Below, one piece after another: positions 54,551-64,000 of a DNA stretch of 64,000 nucleotides. The notes below the pieces were generated by a model that made no database searches, was not told the origin of the DNA, and saw only the letters and a list, made by a program, of their open reading frames with translations. Made by a program: the position numbers and the translations under genes. Origin of the DNA: Sporothrix humicola (lineage: Eukaryota > Ascomycota > Sordariomycetes > Ophiostomatales > Ophiostomataceae); contig WNYE01000122.1 of the NCBI GenBank assembly GCA_021396245.1, positions 1 through 64,000 on the forward strand, written 5' to 3'. Every line of letters begins with the position of its first letter. The first letter of the stretch is position 1.

Positions 54551-55184
54551 GTTACTCGAGGTCGCGTTGACGGGTAGTGTCGCAGTGGTGGCCATCATGA
54601 TTGTCCGTATTGGCGTCGACAATGGCTGGATCTAATAAGGCACATGCCTGGTATTTCTCAGCCCTTTTTCTGCTCTTGATTTTTCATTTTCTTCTATATT
54701 CTTCTGCGTTCAAATTGACCAATTAGCGAGTCATGGTGCAAGGATACTTTTTTCTCAATTTTAATTCTCTCTCATTTGTCTATTTTTATTTTCTGTTGAA
54801 TTTTCTTTCAAAGGTTTTCGATACTTTTATTTTTCAGAATGAGGTTGTTTACTTTTCAGATTAATTTTATACTTAATTATGAATACGTCCTCCAGATAAC
54901 CGAATTGTTAATTTCTCATAGGAAAATAAACCCAAAAGTTTCACTCAAATCAATCACCCTCAATTAATGTAAACGAATTTCAAGTGATTCGCGTAAGGAA
55001 AGTGCAAACACATCGTCGATATGCGCAGCATTTGGTGTAAGTGTGTAAGTGAAAGTGCACATTTATTTTGAGTGGGCCCCACTTTTGTACTAGGCTATAT
55101 AAACCCTGGAAGCTGGACAACTCTCGCCACGTCGCTATTGGCCACATCTTTTGGTGTGTGCATTGTTATGCTACTATTCTACAA
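54551..55184. other. AT-rich spacer before tRNA gene
   Basis: AT-rich sequence with the 3' region of the receptor gene. Nothing coding is seen. Confidence 0.5.
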
Positions 55185-55290
55185 GGCCGCTTGGCGCAAT
55201 GGTAGCGCGCGGTCCTCCTATTTTGTCCCGTCCATAGGATAAATCGGGGGGTTCAGACCGAGGTTGCGGGTTCGAGTCCCGTAGTGGTCG
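55185..55290 (+). tRNA. tRNA-Arg (anticodon CCU), with intron
   Basis: Full cloverleaf: acceptor GGCCGCT pairs with AGTGGTC (two G-U pairs). The D arm is GCGC-AATGGTA-GCGC, the anticodon stem CGGTC/GACCG, and the T arm GCGGG-TTCGAGT-CCCGT, with discriminator G at 55290. The anticodon CCT is at 55217-55219, reading AGG arginine codons. A 34-nt intron (55221-55254) sits at the canonical place after position 37 and contains ATAGGA, complementary to the anticodon loop, as the splicing endonuclease fold requires. Confidence 0.93.
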
Positions 55291-55300
55291 TTTTTTTTTT
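55291..55300 (+). terminator. RNA polymerase III terminator of tRNA-Arg
   Basis: A run of ten T directly follows the discriminator base; another T run starts at 55304. Confidence 0.9.
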
Positions 55301-55511
55301 GTCTTTTTTTGCGACGCTTTTTTCGCGACAACTTTTTTTTATTGATCGAATTGTGTCCTTTTCTTTTCAATTTTGCATTCAATGGGGTTATCATTTAAAT
55401 TTTTATACTCGTAAATAACGGAGTGGCTCGTCGTAATATGTACATACAAATCCCAAACGCCTGTAAATGCATCGCCATCAACAACTCCTTTTACTTTCCA
55501 CACTCCCCCGT

Positions 55512-57857
55512 CTACTTCTGCAAAAACTTTTGGAACGAGCTGTGGTCAATAGAGACATTGCCGACGGACGTCAGACGTTTCCGGCCGGCCTTTTGCTTGT
55601 CGAGCAGCTTGCGCCGGCGGCCGATATCCGAGGCGTGCAGTTTCTGGAGGACATCCTTGCGGAACGGCTTGATGGTTTCGCGAGCGACGACACGTTTGCC
55701 TGTCGCGGCCTGGATAATGACCTCGAACATTTGGCGGTCGACATGCTCCTTGAACTTGGTGACCCACTGGCGGCCGACGCGGTCGATTGTGGAGCGGTGC
55801 ATGACCCTGCTGATAGCGTCGACGGGGACCTTGTTGACGAGGAGCTGCAGCTTGACGAGATCGCTGCTGCGCCAGCCGGCATCTTCGTAGTCGAGTGTCG
55901 CGTATCCCCTGGAAGCACTCTTGAGCTTGCCAAACAGGTCGTCGACTAGAGCCATGGAGGGCAGGGCGTACTTGAGGATGACCTGAATGCTGGCATTGGA
56001 GGTTTGTTTGGGGGCAGCCGCCAACGAAGGAACAACAACTGTCTCTTCGCCATCTGTGCCGGCCGTCGCCTCGGCTGCTGCTGCCTCCATGGCTTCTGCC
56101 ACGCCACTGGATTGGGCACTGCCCGCCTGCAAGACGGCTGCGTCGCCTGTGCCCATGAAATCGATGCTCAACTGCTCGCCACGACTGGCCTCGCAAAGTG
56201 TGATGACGCGCCCTAGATATTCTTCCGGCACGGTAATGGTGGCCGTCACAAAGGGTTCAAAGTATTCGGCGTTGCGGCCCTTACCGCCGTCGTCGGCGTC
56301 GGGGAAATCGGCGGCGCTCGTCAACACGGTTTCCTTGCCGTGCCTGTCCTTCATTTTGACGGGGACGGCCGGCTCGGTGATGATGACACTGGCGCCGTGT
56401 TCTTGTCTGAGTCGGTCCTGGAAGACGGAACAGTGCAGACTGCCCAGAAATCCGAGACGCCAGCCGGCGCCCAAGGCTTCGGAGTGGTCCTTTTGGAGCG
56501 TGATGCTGCGATCGTTGAGCACAAGCTGGCTGATGCTCTCGGCGAGCTTGGAGTGGTCGCCCTGGTCGGTGGGGAAGGCACACACGAACACCATGGGCTT
56601 GGGCTCTTCGAAGCCCGGGTAGGGCTCGACGACCCCCTCGTTGCCGACGGTCGTCAGCGTGTCGCCCATCTTGGCGTCCTGGATGCGCTTCATGCCCGGA
56701 TTAAAAAAGATGTAGCCCACCTGGCCGGCGCGCAAAGTCGGCTGGGGAATGGCGTTGGGATACTGGATGCCGACCTCGCCGACATAGTACTTAACGCCCG
56801 TGGCCATGGACACGACCTGGTCGCCGGCCTTGATGGTGCCCTCGAACACGCGCACGAGTAGCACGACGCCCCGGAACGTGTCGTACCACGAGTCGACCAG
56901 CAAAATGCGGGGCGGCGCGTTGGCATCGCCTTCGGGCGGCGGGATGCGCTCAATCACCTGCGGCAGGATCGCCTCGACGTTCTTGCCCGTCTTGGCGCTC
57001 ACCAGAACCGCCTGCCGGTTGCTGTTGGTCTCGTCGACGTCGAGCTCAAACGTGTCGTGCAGCTGGCGCAGTGCGCGCGGCACGTCGGCTGTTGGGAGAT
57101 CGACCTTGTTGACGACGGGAATGAGGCCCAGACCTTGGGAGAAGGCGTAGTAGAAGTTGGCGACCGTCTGCGCCTGAACACCCTGTGATGCGTCCACCAG
57201 CAGCAGGGCACCGCCGCAGCTGGCATACGACCGCGTCACTTCGGCGCGGAAATCGACGTGACCGGGAGTGTCGACCAGATGCAACAAGTAGTCCTCGCCT
57301 TTGTACCGGTAGATCATGGTGCAGGTCTGCGCCTTGACCGTGATGCCCCGCTCGCGCTCCACATCCAGCTTGTCTAGGATCTGCTTGTTGCCGTCGCCGG
57401 GCGAGATTGTCCCTGTACTCTCGAGGAGGCGGTCGCTCAGCGTGCTCTTGCCGTGGTCAATGTGCGCCACAATGCAAAAGTTGCGGAACCGCTCGATCGG
57501 GATGGCGGCGATGCGCTTCTGGATGTCTACCGGGTCTTTGCTGACGCGTGGCTGTTTAGACGAGTAGGAGTGGGTAGGGAGGGTCGTGAGTGGTGCCGAG
57601 GAGGAGGAAGGGTCTGTCGAGGTAGAAGCCGAAGTCGCTTCGCTTGCAAAGGTTCGTTGGGACGTATGTATTGAGGATGTGCGGCCGACATTCTGTCGCC
57701 GTAATGTTGAGAGCCTACGACAGCTTGTGTCATAAGAGCATCTCCCCAAACTGGCACTTCCTCTGCTGACAGCCGTCCTTGCTGTCCTGGCGCTCTCTGC
57801 GCATTGGCCGCGCAGGACTGTGGCGCCAGGACGCAGCAGCCGAAGACATGGCTGCAT
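55512..57857 (-). CDS. GUF1: Mitochondrial translation elongation factor 4 (LepA family GTPase)
   Basis: This back-translocating ribosomal GTPase acts in mitochondria. The 781-aa single-exon product starts at ATG 57857; the open frame beyond (to 58052) has no ATG. A long basic, Ser/Arg-rich presequence (about 1-110) fits mitochondrial import. G motifs are AHIDHGKSTL (131-140), the switch II motif DTPGHVDF and the NKVD base-recognition motif. LepA-specific domains follow, including YVGEVGIQYPN, the GxGWRLGFLGSLH segment and the C-terminal KAGRKRLTSVGNVSI tail. An Ala/Glu-rich insertion lies between domains near 620-660. It ends about 220 bases from the tRNA gene. Confidence 0.95.
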   Translation of the reverse strand: MQPCLRLLRPGATVLRGQCAESARTARTAVSRGSASLGRCSYDTSCRRLSTLRRQNVGRTSSIHTSQRTFASEATSASTSTDPSSSSAPLTTLPTHSYSSKQPRVSKDPVDIQKRIAAIPIERFRNFCIVAHIDHGKSTLSDRLLESTGTISPGDGNKQILDKLDVERERGITVKAQTCTMIYRYKGEDYLLHLVDTPGHVDFRAEVTRSYASCGGALLLVDASQGVQAQTVANFYYAFSQGLGLIPVVNKVDLPTADVPRALRQLHDTFELDVDETNSNRQAVLVSAKTGKNVEAILPQVIERIPPPEGDANAPPRILLVDSWYDTFRGVVLLVRVFEGTIKAGDQVVSMATGVKYYVGEVGIQYPNAIPQPTLRAGQVGYIFFNPGMKRIQDAKMGDTLTTVGNEGVVEPYPGFEEPKPMVFVCAFPTDQGDHSKLAESISQLVLNDRSITLQKDHSEALGAGWRLGFLGSLHCSVFQDRLRQEHGASVIITEPAVPVKMKDRHGKETVLTSAADFPDADDGGKGRNAEYFEPFVTATITVPEEYLGRVITLCEASRGEQLSIDFMGTGDAAVLQAGSAQSSGVAEAMEAAAAEATAGTDGEETVVVPSLAAAPKQTSNASIQVILKYALPSMALVDDLFGKLKSASRGYATLDYEDAGWRSSDLVKLQLLVNKVPVDAISRVMHRSTIDRVGRQWVTKFKEHVDRQMFEVIIQAATGKRVVARETIKPFRKDVLQKLHASDIGRRRKLLDKQKAGRKRLTSVGNVSIDHSSFQKFLQK

Positions 57858-58558
57858 CGGTCCTCTTAGGCGGGGGAAAGAGGTTGGGCGCACTGTTCGG
57901 TATACAGTCGACTTGAGAGTGCCAATAAAGTCGACCGGTTGAGGATTGGCGCAAAAGGGTAGGAATATGTCGAGGTTTCGCGTACGCAGTAGATGGGGTG
58001 GTCGAACTGCCGAGAAACGCAAAGTGGTGGGTTTTGGTGGGAGAATTTGCACCCCCGGAATCTCTTATCTTATCGCGTTCGGCGCAACACAGCGCTAAAA
58101 ACAGGGTTCAGGAACACCACCAACAGATATTAGTGACAATTGAAGATCCAATATTTACTTGCATTTCATTCAAATATTCAAAAAAAAGATATGGCCAAAA
58201 ATCATGTTCAAAAGTATATATATATTGCACTCGCTTTCAAGAGAAGTAAAAAGATGGTATAAACGCGGAGCAAGAATACACGAAAACAAGAAAGTCTGCG
58301 CATGGCGACATGACATGACGACGTAGTCTAATACAGCCGTTACAAGTGAGCATAACAGAGAGTAAAAAGGAATACATGACGGCGCGTATCGCAAAAAGAG
58401 AAAAAAAAAAACCCAAAAGCGTAAAGTAGACAGTATGTTCAGGGCGTGGAGGAGGATGGGGGAGTTGCAAGAGCAAATATATATGAACAAAAAAGTATAC
58501 ATATATACAGCCAAAATGCAATATAAGACGGATGATGATGTTCGAGGGAGATGGGTGT
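57858..58558. other. Intergenic region GUF1 / MIT-domain gene
   Basis: GUF1 promoter plus the AT-rich 3' region of the next minus-strand gene. The open frame running into GUF1 from 58052 lacks an ATG. Confidence 0.5.
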
Positions 58559-61500
58559 CTATGCCAACACCCATTCGCTGCCGCGCTTGATGAACTTTTC
58601 GAGCAGCAGCGACACGTCCGAGAGCACGAACCGGCAGATGTAGAAGGCAAAGAACTCGGCCGCGTGGCGCGTGCACAGCTCGAGGCCGACCTGCGTCTTG
58701 TCGGCGTGCCGCAGGCCAGGGTCCTCCACTTGCCGCGCAATCTGGTCAATTGACTGCGCCGCGTCAAAGAGGCGCGCCAGCGAGTTCATGTACACGGCGT
58801 TGGGGCCCGCAAACTTGGCCGACGAGACGTCGCGCTTGGCAGGGCGGCGGGTCGGTTGGGCAGTCATAGGTAGCGACGAAAGCGGGCCACCGTCTTTGGA
58901 GCCGGTGCCGGGTCCGCCGGAAGAGCCTGGGGCGTCCGACACACTTTCTTTGCGTCCCGATTGGTTGTAGCTGCTGCTCAGACCGGCTGACGAGTTCTTG
59001 GACCGCAGGCGGCGCCATGAGAAGGAGCGCGACGACTGGCCGGAAACGCTCGATGTGCGCGGGACGGGGCCGCCGTTACCACTACCGCCGCCGCCCTCGT
59101 TGTCACCGACACCCGTCGATGCCTCCTTGAACAAAGCATTGGCGCTCTGCGGGCCGACGTCGTTGCCGAGGCGGCGGGATAGCGTGTTTTGCGTTTGCTC
59201 AAGCACGTTCTCGAGGGACTGCATCTCCTCCAGGACAGCATCGGCGTCGCACGTGTCGACCTGTGCCAGCTTGAGGAGGGCCGACGTCAAAAAATCGCAG
59301 TTGGCCACCTTCTCGTCAATGTTCTTGAGGCGCACACCCTTGACCTTCCAGACATCGCTAGGCACAAACAGCTTGTTGCTGAGGTAGCCGCCGCGCGGGT
59401 GCACCAAGGTCTGGTAGAGACAGCGCATGAGCCAGAACGGACGCAGCATCGTGTCTGTCGGGCACGGCTCAAGCGGCACGGGCGCGTCCGAGTACATGGG
59501 GTTGGGCGATCCCGGAGTGCTCGGGGAGTGGAAGTCGCTCTCGAGCAAATGCATGCCACCGACCCCGCTGGCAGCGATTATCATCCTATCCTTAAAGGTG
59601 GTGGCGCTGGGCGTGGGCAACGTCGGCAAATCCGGCATGCGGACCGTGCTGGCAAACTGGTTGCTAAGCGGTGTGCCAGGAGACATGTCGCCACCCTCGA
59701 GGTTCGTGACGGACATGTTGCGGCTGCGCATGCTTCGCAGGCTTGATGAGGAGAAATTCTTGCGCAGGCCAGGCCGGCCCATGTTTGGTGAGCCGGCACG
59801 GCCGCCGTCGTTGTCCGAGAATCCCTGGGGAATGGGCGGTGTGGGCGGCGGGAAGTTGGGCGGCGGCATGGACTCGACGGGGCTGGCGCCGAAGAACATG
59901 GTGGCGCCTGCGCCGGGTGACGGGGTCGGTGCAGGCCGGCCACCGGCACCGGCAGCACTGGAACCTGGACGGCTGATACTGCCCGGTGCACCAGCTGGCA
60001 GTGCTGGAGGTGGTCCATTAGGTCCTGCCGACAATGCTTGCCGCTGTGACACGAGGAAGCCTGCAGTCCGTGGTTGCTGGGGCAGGGCAGCCGATGCCGA
60101 GAGGCTTGTGGAGGACATGGACGTGGAGGCGTTGCCGGCAGTCTGCGGCCCATTGACAGTGTTGTTGCTCGCCCCGGGCGGGTTGAGCTTGGTCGTCTCG
60201 ATCTTGAGCTGCTTCATGTTCTGGCCCGACAGCCGGCGGTTGCGCACGCTCTGGGCGCTGCCGCCACGCACGGGGCTCGTCTGCGCGGTTGACGGGCGGA
60301 CGGGCGGTGGCGGCATGGACATGGACGGCGGGGGCATCTGGGGCGGAAGTGACGGGAGAGCCTGTGTCGGTGGTGGCGGCGGCGGCATGTTGTTGTTACT
60401 CTTCAAAGTATTGCTCTCGGAGACGGTCGACAAAACAGTCGTGGCTGTCGGCGGGTTCGAGGCCATGGAGCTGTGCCATGTGCGCGAGGTGAACTCGCTC
60501 GAGTCGGATTCACGCGGTGGCTGCTTGTTGTTGCCACCGTAATTGTTGCCCTTTTTAAGGCCAAACGTAAAGTCTTCAATGGCCAGGCCGCTCGTCATTT
60601 CTTCGAGTATCCGCTCCTCGTCTTCCGAATCATTGTCGTCGTCCAAGAAATCCCGCGGAATGTCCTCTTCCTCTTCTTGCTGCATCATCAGCTGTTCCCG
60701 CAGACGCAGCTGGCGCTCAAAGGCAATGGCTTCACGCTCGGTCTCGCGTACGCGCTCCTTGGCCAGCTCGACTTTCCGCAGGCTGTTGGACACTTGGGCG
60801 TCGCCGTTGCCGTAGCCCTTGTAGTTCTGTGATCCTCCATAGATGGGGTCCGAGTTCATGGGCTCGTAGCCGTCGTCATAGGCGGCCTCGATGGCGTCGT
60901 CAAGTGCGGCGTCGAACTCGGCTTCTGTGGCACCACTGGCGGCGCGGATGTGTTTTCTCCGGATGCCTAGTGAGGATGAACGGGAGTGGACAGACGACGC
61001 GGCCGAGCTGCCGGACTCATTGATGGGGTCGAGCCATGATACAGACTCATGGCTGGGTGTTCTTTGGTGACCGTGTGATGCATGGTTATGACCATTATCA
61101 TTATTGTTGGCGTTGGCGCTGCCTGGCCGCAGTGTTGAACCGTAGCGGGCAGACGGGAGGGTGTCTTCGTTGGGGTTGTAGCGGTAGGAGGTGGGCGCGT
61201 CTTCAAAGGGCCGTGGTGGCGGGGCGACGCGCCTTGGAGAGAGTGGTGGGGGCATGTACTGGTTGGCGCCTGCCGGCGGTTGTAATGACGATGCCGGGCC
61301 CATTGCATTATTTGCGTTGTTGTTTGCATTTGCTTGATGTGGTGGGATAAACTCCTTGCGGGGTGAGCGGGAAAAGGTGGACTGCAAGGTATACTGGTCC
61401 CTGAGTAGTGAAGAGACGTGTGGCTGGTCGTTTGTGGCATTGTTGAAGCCAGACTGGATCAGCCTTGGTGAAGAAGAGGATTGTGGGATGGAGTAGCCTG

Positions 61501-63508
61501 GAACAGAACGGGGCTCGGCGGCGCGATGGGGCTCGACAACGTCGTCGTCGTATATCCTCGACATTTGTGCCAGGTCTTCGACGGGTTCAACACCGGTATC
61601 TGAGCCGGCTTCGGCGTCGTCTTCCGAGTAGGCGTCGGAGCTGCTCCGGCCACGGCCACTGCTGCCAGACGGTCGCCTTGGCAATGGCCGTGTGTCTTGT
61701 CGTTGTGTCGACGCGATCAAGTCCAGCTCCTCTATCCGAGCGGTATATGTTACTTTCTGTGAGGGGTTAGCAGGCGATATAAACTGGCTGGCGTAGTATA
61801 GGGGGATGGGTCATACAATCGCTTCAAGCTTGCGCTTGTCTTCTTCGCCGGGCGTCTTGACGAGCACCTGCTGTAGCAGTCCGCAGGCCTCGGCGTACGC
61901 TTCTCGTGCGCCTTCAATGTTGCCGGCATTGTCGAGCTGGACGGCGGTGTTGGCCTTTTGCAGGGCGCGCGAGAGCATGGCCTTTTGTGATGGTGGCTTG
62001 CTGCTGCGGTCCTTGACGTGGCTGTCGCCATTCCGGCCGGTGCTGCTGCCGTTGGCATTGCTGTTGCTTTTCGTGGAGTCGGTGCTGCCGTTGGCGGCTT
62101 GTGAGCGGCTGCGGGTGTAGCCGCGCGAGGACGAGACCGCCTCGGGGTGGTCGCGGCTGTACATTGTGGGGAGGGGCAGGTTGGGGATTTCTGAGATATC
62201 GGAGATTTCGGAGGTGCTAAAAGAGATGGGCTCGCCGAGGAGAGTGCCCGAAAAGTCTGCAAACGATGCCGTCCCGCCTTGGACCTCCTGCTCAAGCGAG
62301 GGGAGGGCGATAATGGGCGGGAGGCTAGTAAAGGGGGAGAGGGCGCGGACGGGAGAGAGCTGTCGAGGGGCAGTGCGTGAAGTGCTGGGCGATTCGCGTA
62401 GACGGAGGGGAGAGCCGCGTTCGCGGAGAGGCGAGCTGTGGTTGGACGAGGTGCCGGGCCGGGCTTTCTGGAGTTTGCGCGGGGTGGTCTGGACCTGAGG
62501 TAGAGTTGTCTTCTGTGACCGATCTGGCGACGCGGTCGGTGAGACGGTGGTGGGCTCAAACTCTGAGAAACGAAGCGGTGAGCCCAGCGAGTCGACACTC
62601 AGGCGGCGACTAAAGCTGGCGGACCGCTGGTGGCGGTGGTAGAGCTGGTGGCTGCCGGCGATGGAGGCGCGACTGGAGGCGGCGGTGGAGGCGGACCAGC
62701 GATTGGTAGCAGCAAAGCGTGCCGGGTCAGGGTCGGTACCGCCGACACTATTGGACCGTGAAGGTCGATGCTTGTGGACGTAAGAAGGGACTATCGTCGC
62801 AGGAGCATCGAGGCCGCCGTAGGGAGTCGAGGTCGAGGCGGACGAAAAAGTGGCGTTGGCCGCGGCGGCAAGAGCGGCGGTGGACGATACGGGAGGGTTC
62901 GCAGTGGCACGACCGCCGTTTACGGTCGAGTTTGCGTATCCGTTCCCGTTGGTGACTGGGACGGTTTTGGCGATGACGCGCGCAGGAGGGAGGAGCGACG
63001 AGGTGCGAGGCAGGGAGGCGGCGGAAAAGGAGGTCGTCGCAGCTGCGGGCGCTGGTGCAAAGCGCTGGCGGAAGGAGAGGGGGTGCGCTGTGTCGGCCTG
63101 TTCGTCGTCGTCTTCCTCGTCTGCTTCTGCAAAAGAATCTGAAGCAGGGGCAAAGGCCGAGATGATGTGGGCCTGGCTTGTGCCTGTCGTCGGTGCTAGA
63201 GTCCGTGTCGAGACTCCTGTGACTGGTGCGAATCTCGACGAGGTCCGTTTGTTGTAGTAATACGAGTTGAACTGATTCGGATTCGAATTCGAACTGGAAT
63301 TCGTGCCGTCCAGTATGGCGTTGGAAACGGTGATCGGCACAGACGCGGGCGGGAAAAGGGGCAGGGGCCCAGTGGCAGTAGTCGTAGTCGTAGTGGCAGC
63401 GGTGGAGTGAGAATGAGAATTAGTCGTGGAGGATGTCGATGAAGGGTTGTCCATAAAGCTGTTGGAGACGGCAGACGACGAGGCGAACGCAATGTGCGGC
63501 GCGGGCAT
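58559..63508 (-). CDS. Large MIT-domain protein (fungal), 5' end uncertain
   Basis: The function is not established. Exons 63508-61817 and 61756-58559 are joined over a 60-nt intron (GTATGA..CTAAC..CACAG), giving 1629 aa from the first in-frame ATG. The splice falls inside a three-helix MIT domain (from ALQKANTAVQLDNAG through GLLQQVLVKTPGEEDKRKLEAI to KVTYTARIEELDLI). MIT domains bind ESCRT-III tails or microtubule-related proteins. Both flanks are long, disordered and Ser/Pro/Asn-rich. A conserved folded C-terminal region (about 1310-1629) starts near PFWLMRCLYQTLVHPRGGYLS and ends in helical segments. Upstream of 63508 the frame stays open and coding-like to about 63660 (RGTPRESLTACHFSP, PRTPSPPRDQRPG) but without ATG, so a first exon may lie upstream, possibly outside the window. 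Confidence 0.82.
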
Positions 63509-64000
63509 TGCTCCTGGTCTCTGGTCTCGCGGGGGAGAAGGAGTTCGAGGATGAAGGTGACCGTGGTAGTCGTCGTCGTTATCGTGGCTGGGCACGCTCT
63601 CAACGCTGGGAGAGAAATGGCAGGCGGTCAGGGATTCTCGCGGAGTGCCCCTGTGGCCGACATGCTAGTGAGGAGAATCGTAGGGGAGGGATTCCTGCAA
63701 TGGACACTGGACTGGTAGTCTCGTTCGGCTGTAGAGACAGGCCCTGGCCGTGCAATATCCAACAAGGTCGGTCTAGTATATCCAGCCCAGAAAGTCGAAT
63801 GACGGGATATGCCTGTCGAGATTATTCGAGATTTCTAAATTCGAGGGGTTCTTTGAAATTCGAATTTCAGGAGAACACAACACGGCCAGCCGAACCGGAT
63901 CGACTTTTGACTAGTCGCCTGTAATAGGGCCTGTTGGGGGCCTTTTTTCGATTTGCGAGTAGGAAAAAAGAGCCAAAAAAGATGAGGAGAAAAAAGGGGA
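63509..64000. other. Right edge, probable 5' region of MIT-domain gene
   Basis: 63509-63660 is probably still coding in the minus frame (see the MIT gene). A TCACTAG acceptor-like sequence lies at about 63665-63671 on the minus strand. No CAT (minus-strand ATG) occurs between 63664 and the window end. Beyond 63700 nothing else is recognised. Confidence 0.45.

Overview
This window reads as nuclear DNA of a filamentous ascomycete (Pezizomycotina, most probably Sordariomycetes). The evidence is short 53-105 nt introns with GT..CTAAC/CTGAC..AG signals, G/C-ending codons, long pyrimidine-rich leaders, a Ste2-type (pre-2) pheromone receptor, a GPI-anchored class III chitinase, Zn2Cys6 and bZIP regulators, and a complete RPB2. 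I cannot name the genus from sequence alone. Twenty-one protein loci and one intron-containing tRNA gene are supported. Most multi-exon models were rebuilt by hand from splice signals and the families' conserved motifs. No transposon, CRISPR array or rRNA was seen.

Left part (1-12 kb): a large Ser/Ala-rich cell-wall chitinase (1635-4343), an unrecognised 390-aa protein (5244-6416), a 3.6 kb gene-free stretch, and a GCN4-like bZIP factor on the minus strand (10034 to about 11321) whose 5' end is unresolved.

Middle part (12.9-26.3 kb): an accessory-looking block with a Zn2Cys6 regulator, an aldehyde dehydrogenase divergent from a sugar-type MFS transporter, a small secreted repeat protein with Kex2 sites, an IlvD-family dehydratase without a visible transit peptide divergent from a Zn alcohol dehydrogenase, and a second member of the unknown family seen at 5.2 kb. 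Transporter, dehydrogenase, IlvD-type dehydratase, aldehyde dehydrogenase and regulator together resemble an oxidative (Weimberg-like) sugar or sugar-acid catabolic cluster. This is an inference, not a demonstrated pathway.

Right part (26.6-64 kb): mainly housekeeping genes. These are indoleamine 2,3-dioxygenase (NAD synthesis), VPS23/TSG101 (ESCRT-I), a Ser-rich protein with an in-frame TAG, a secreted purple acid phosphatase, a histidine-phosphatase-family protein with an apparent AT-AC intron, CTNNBL1, V-ATPase subunit G, PET117, RPB2, the pheromone receptor, tRNA-Arg(CCU), GUF1 and a large MIT-domain protein that may run off the right edge.

Best leads for new biology: the Kex2-type repeat precursor at 20.8 kb, the candidate sugar-acid cluster with a palindrome in the shared ALDH/transporter promoter, the AT-AC intron at 41.4 kb, the 8-nt exon in the dehydratase gene, and the two-member unknown family.
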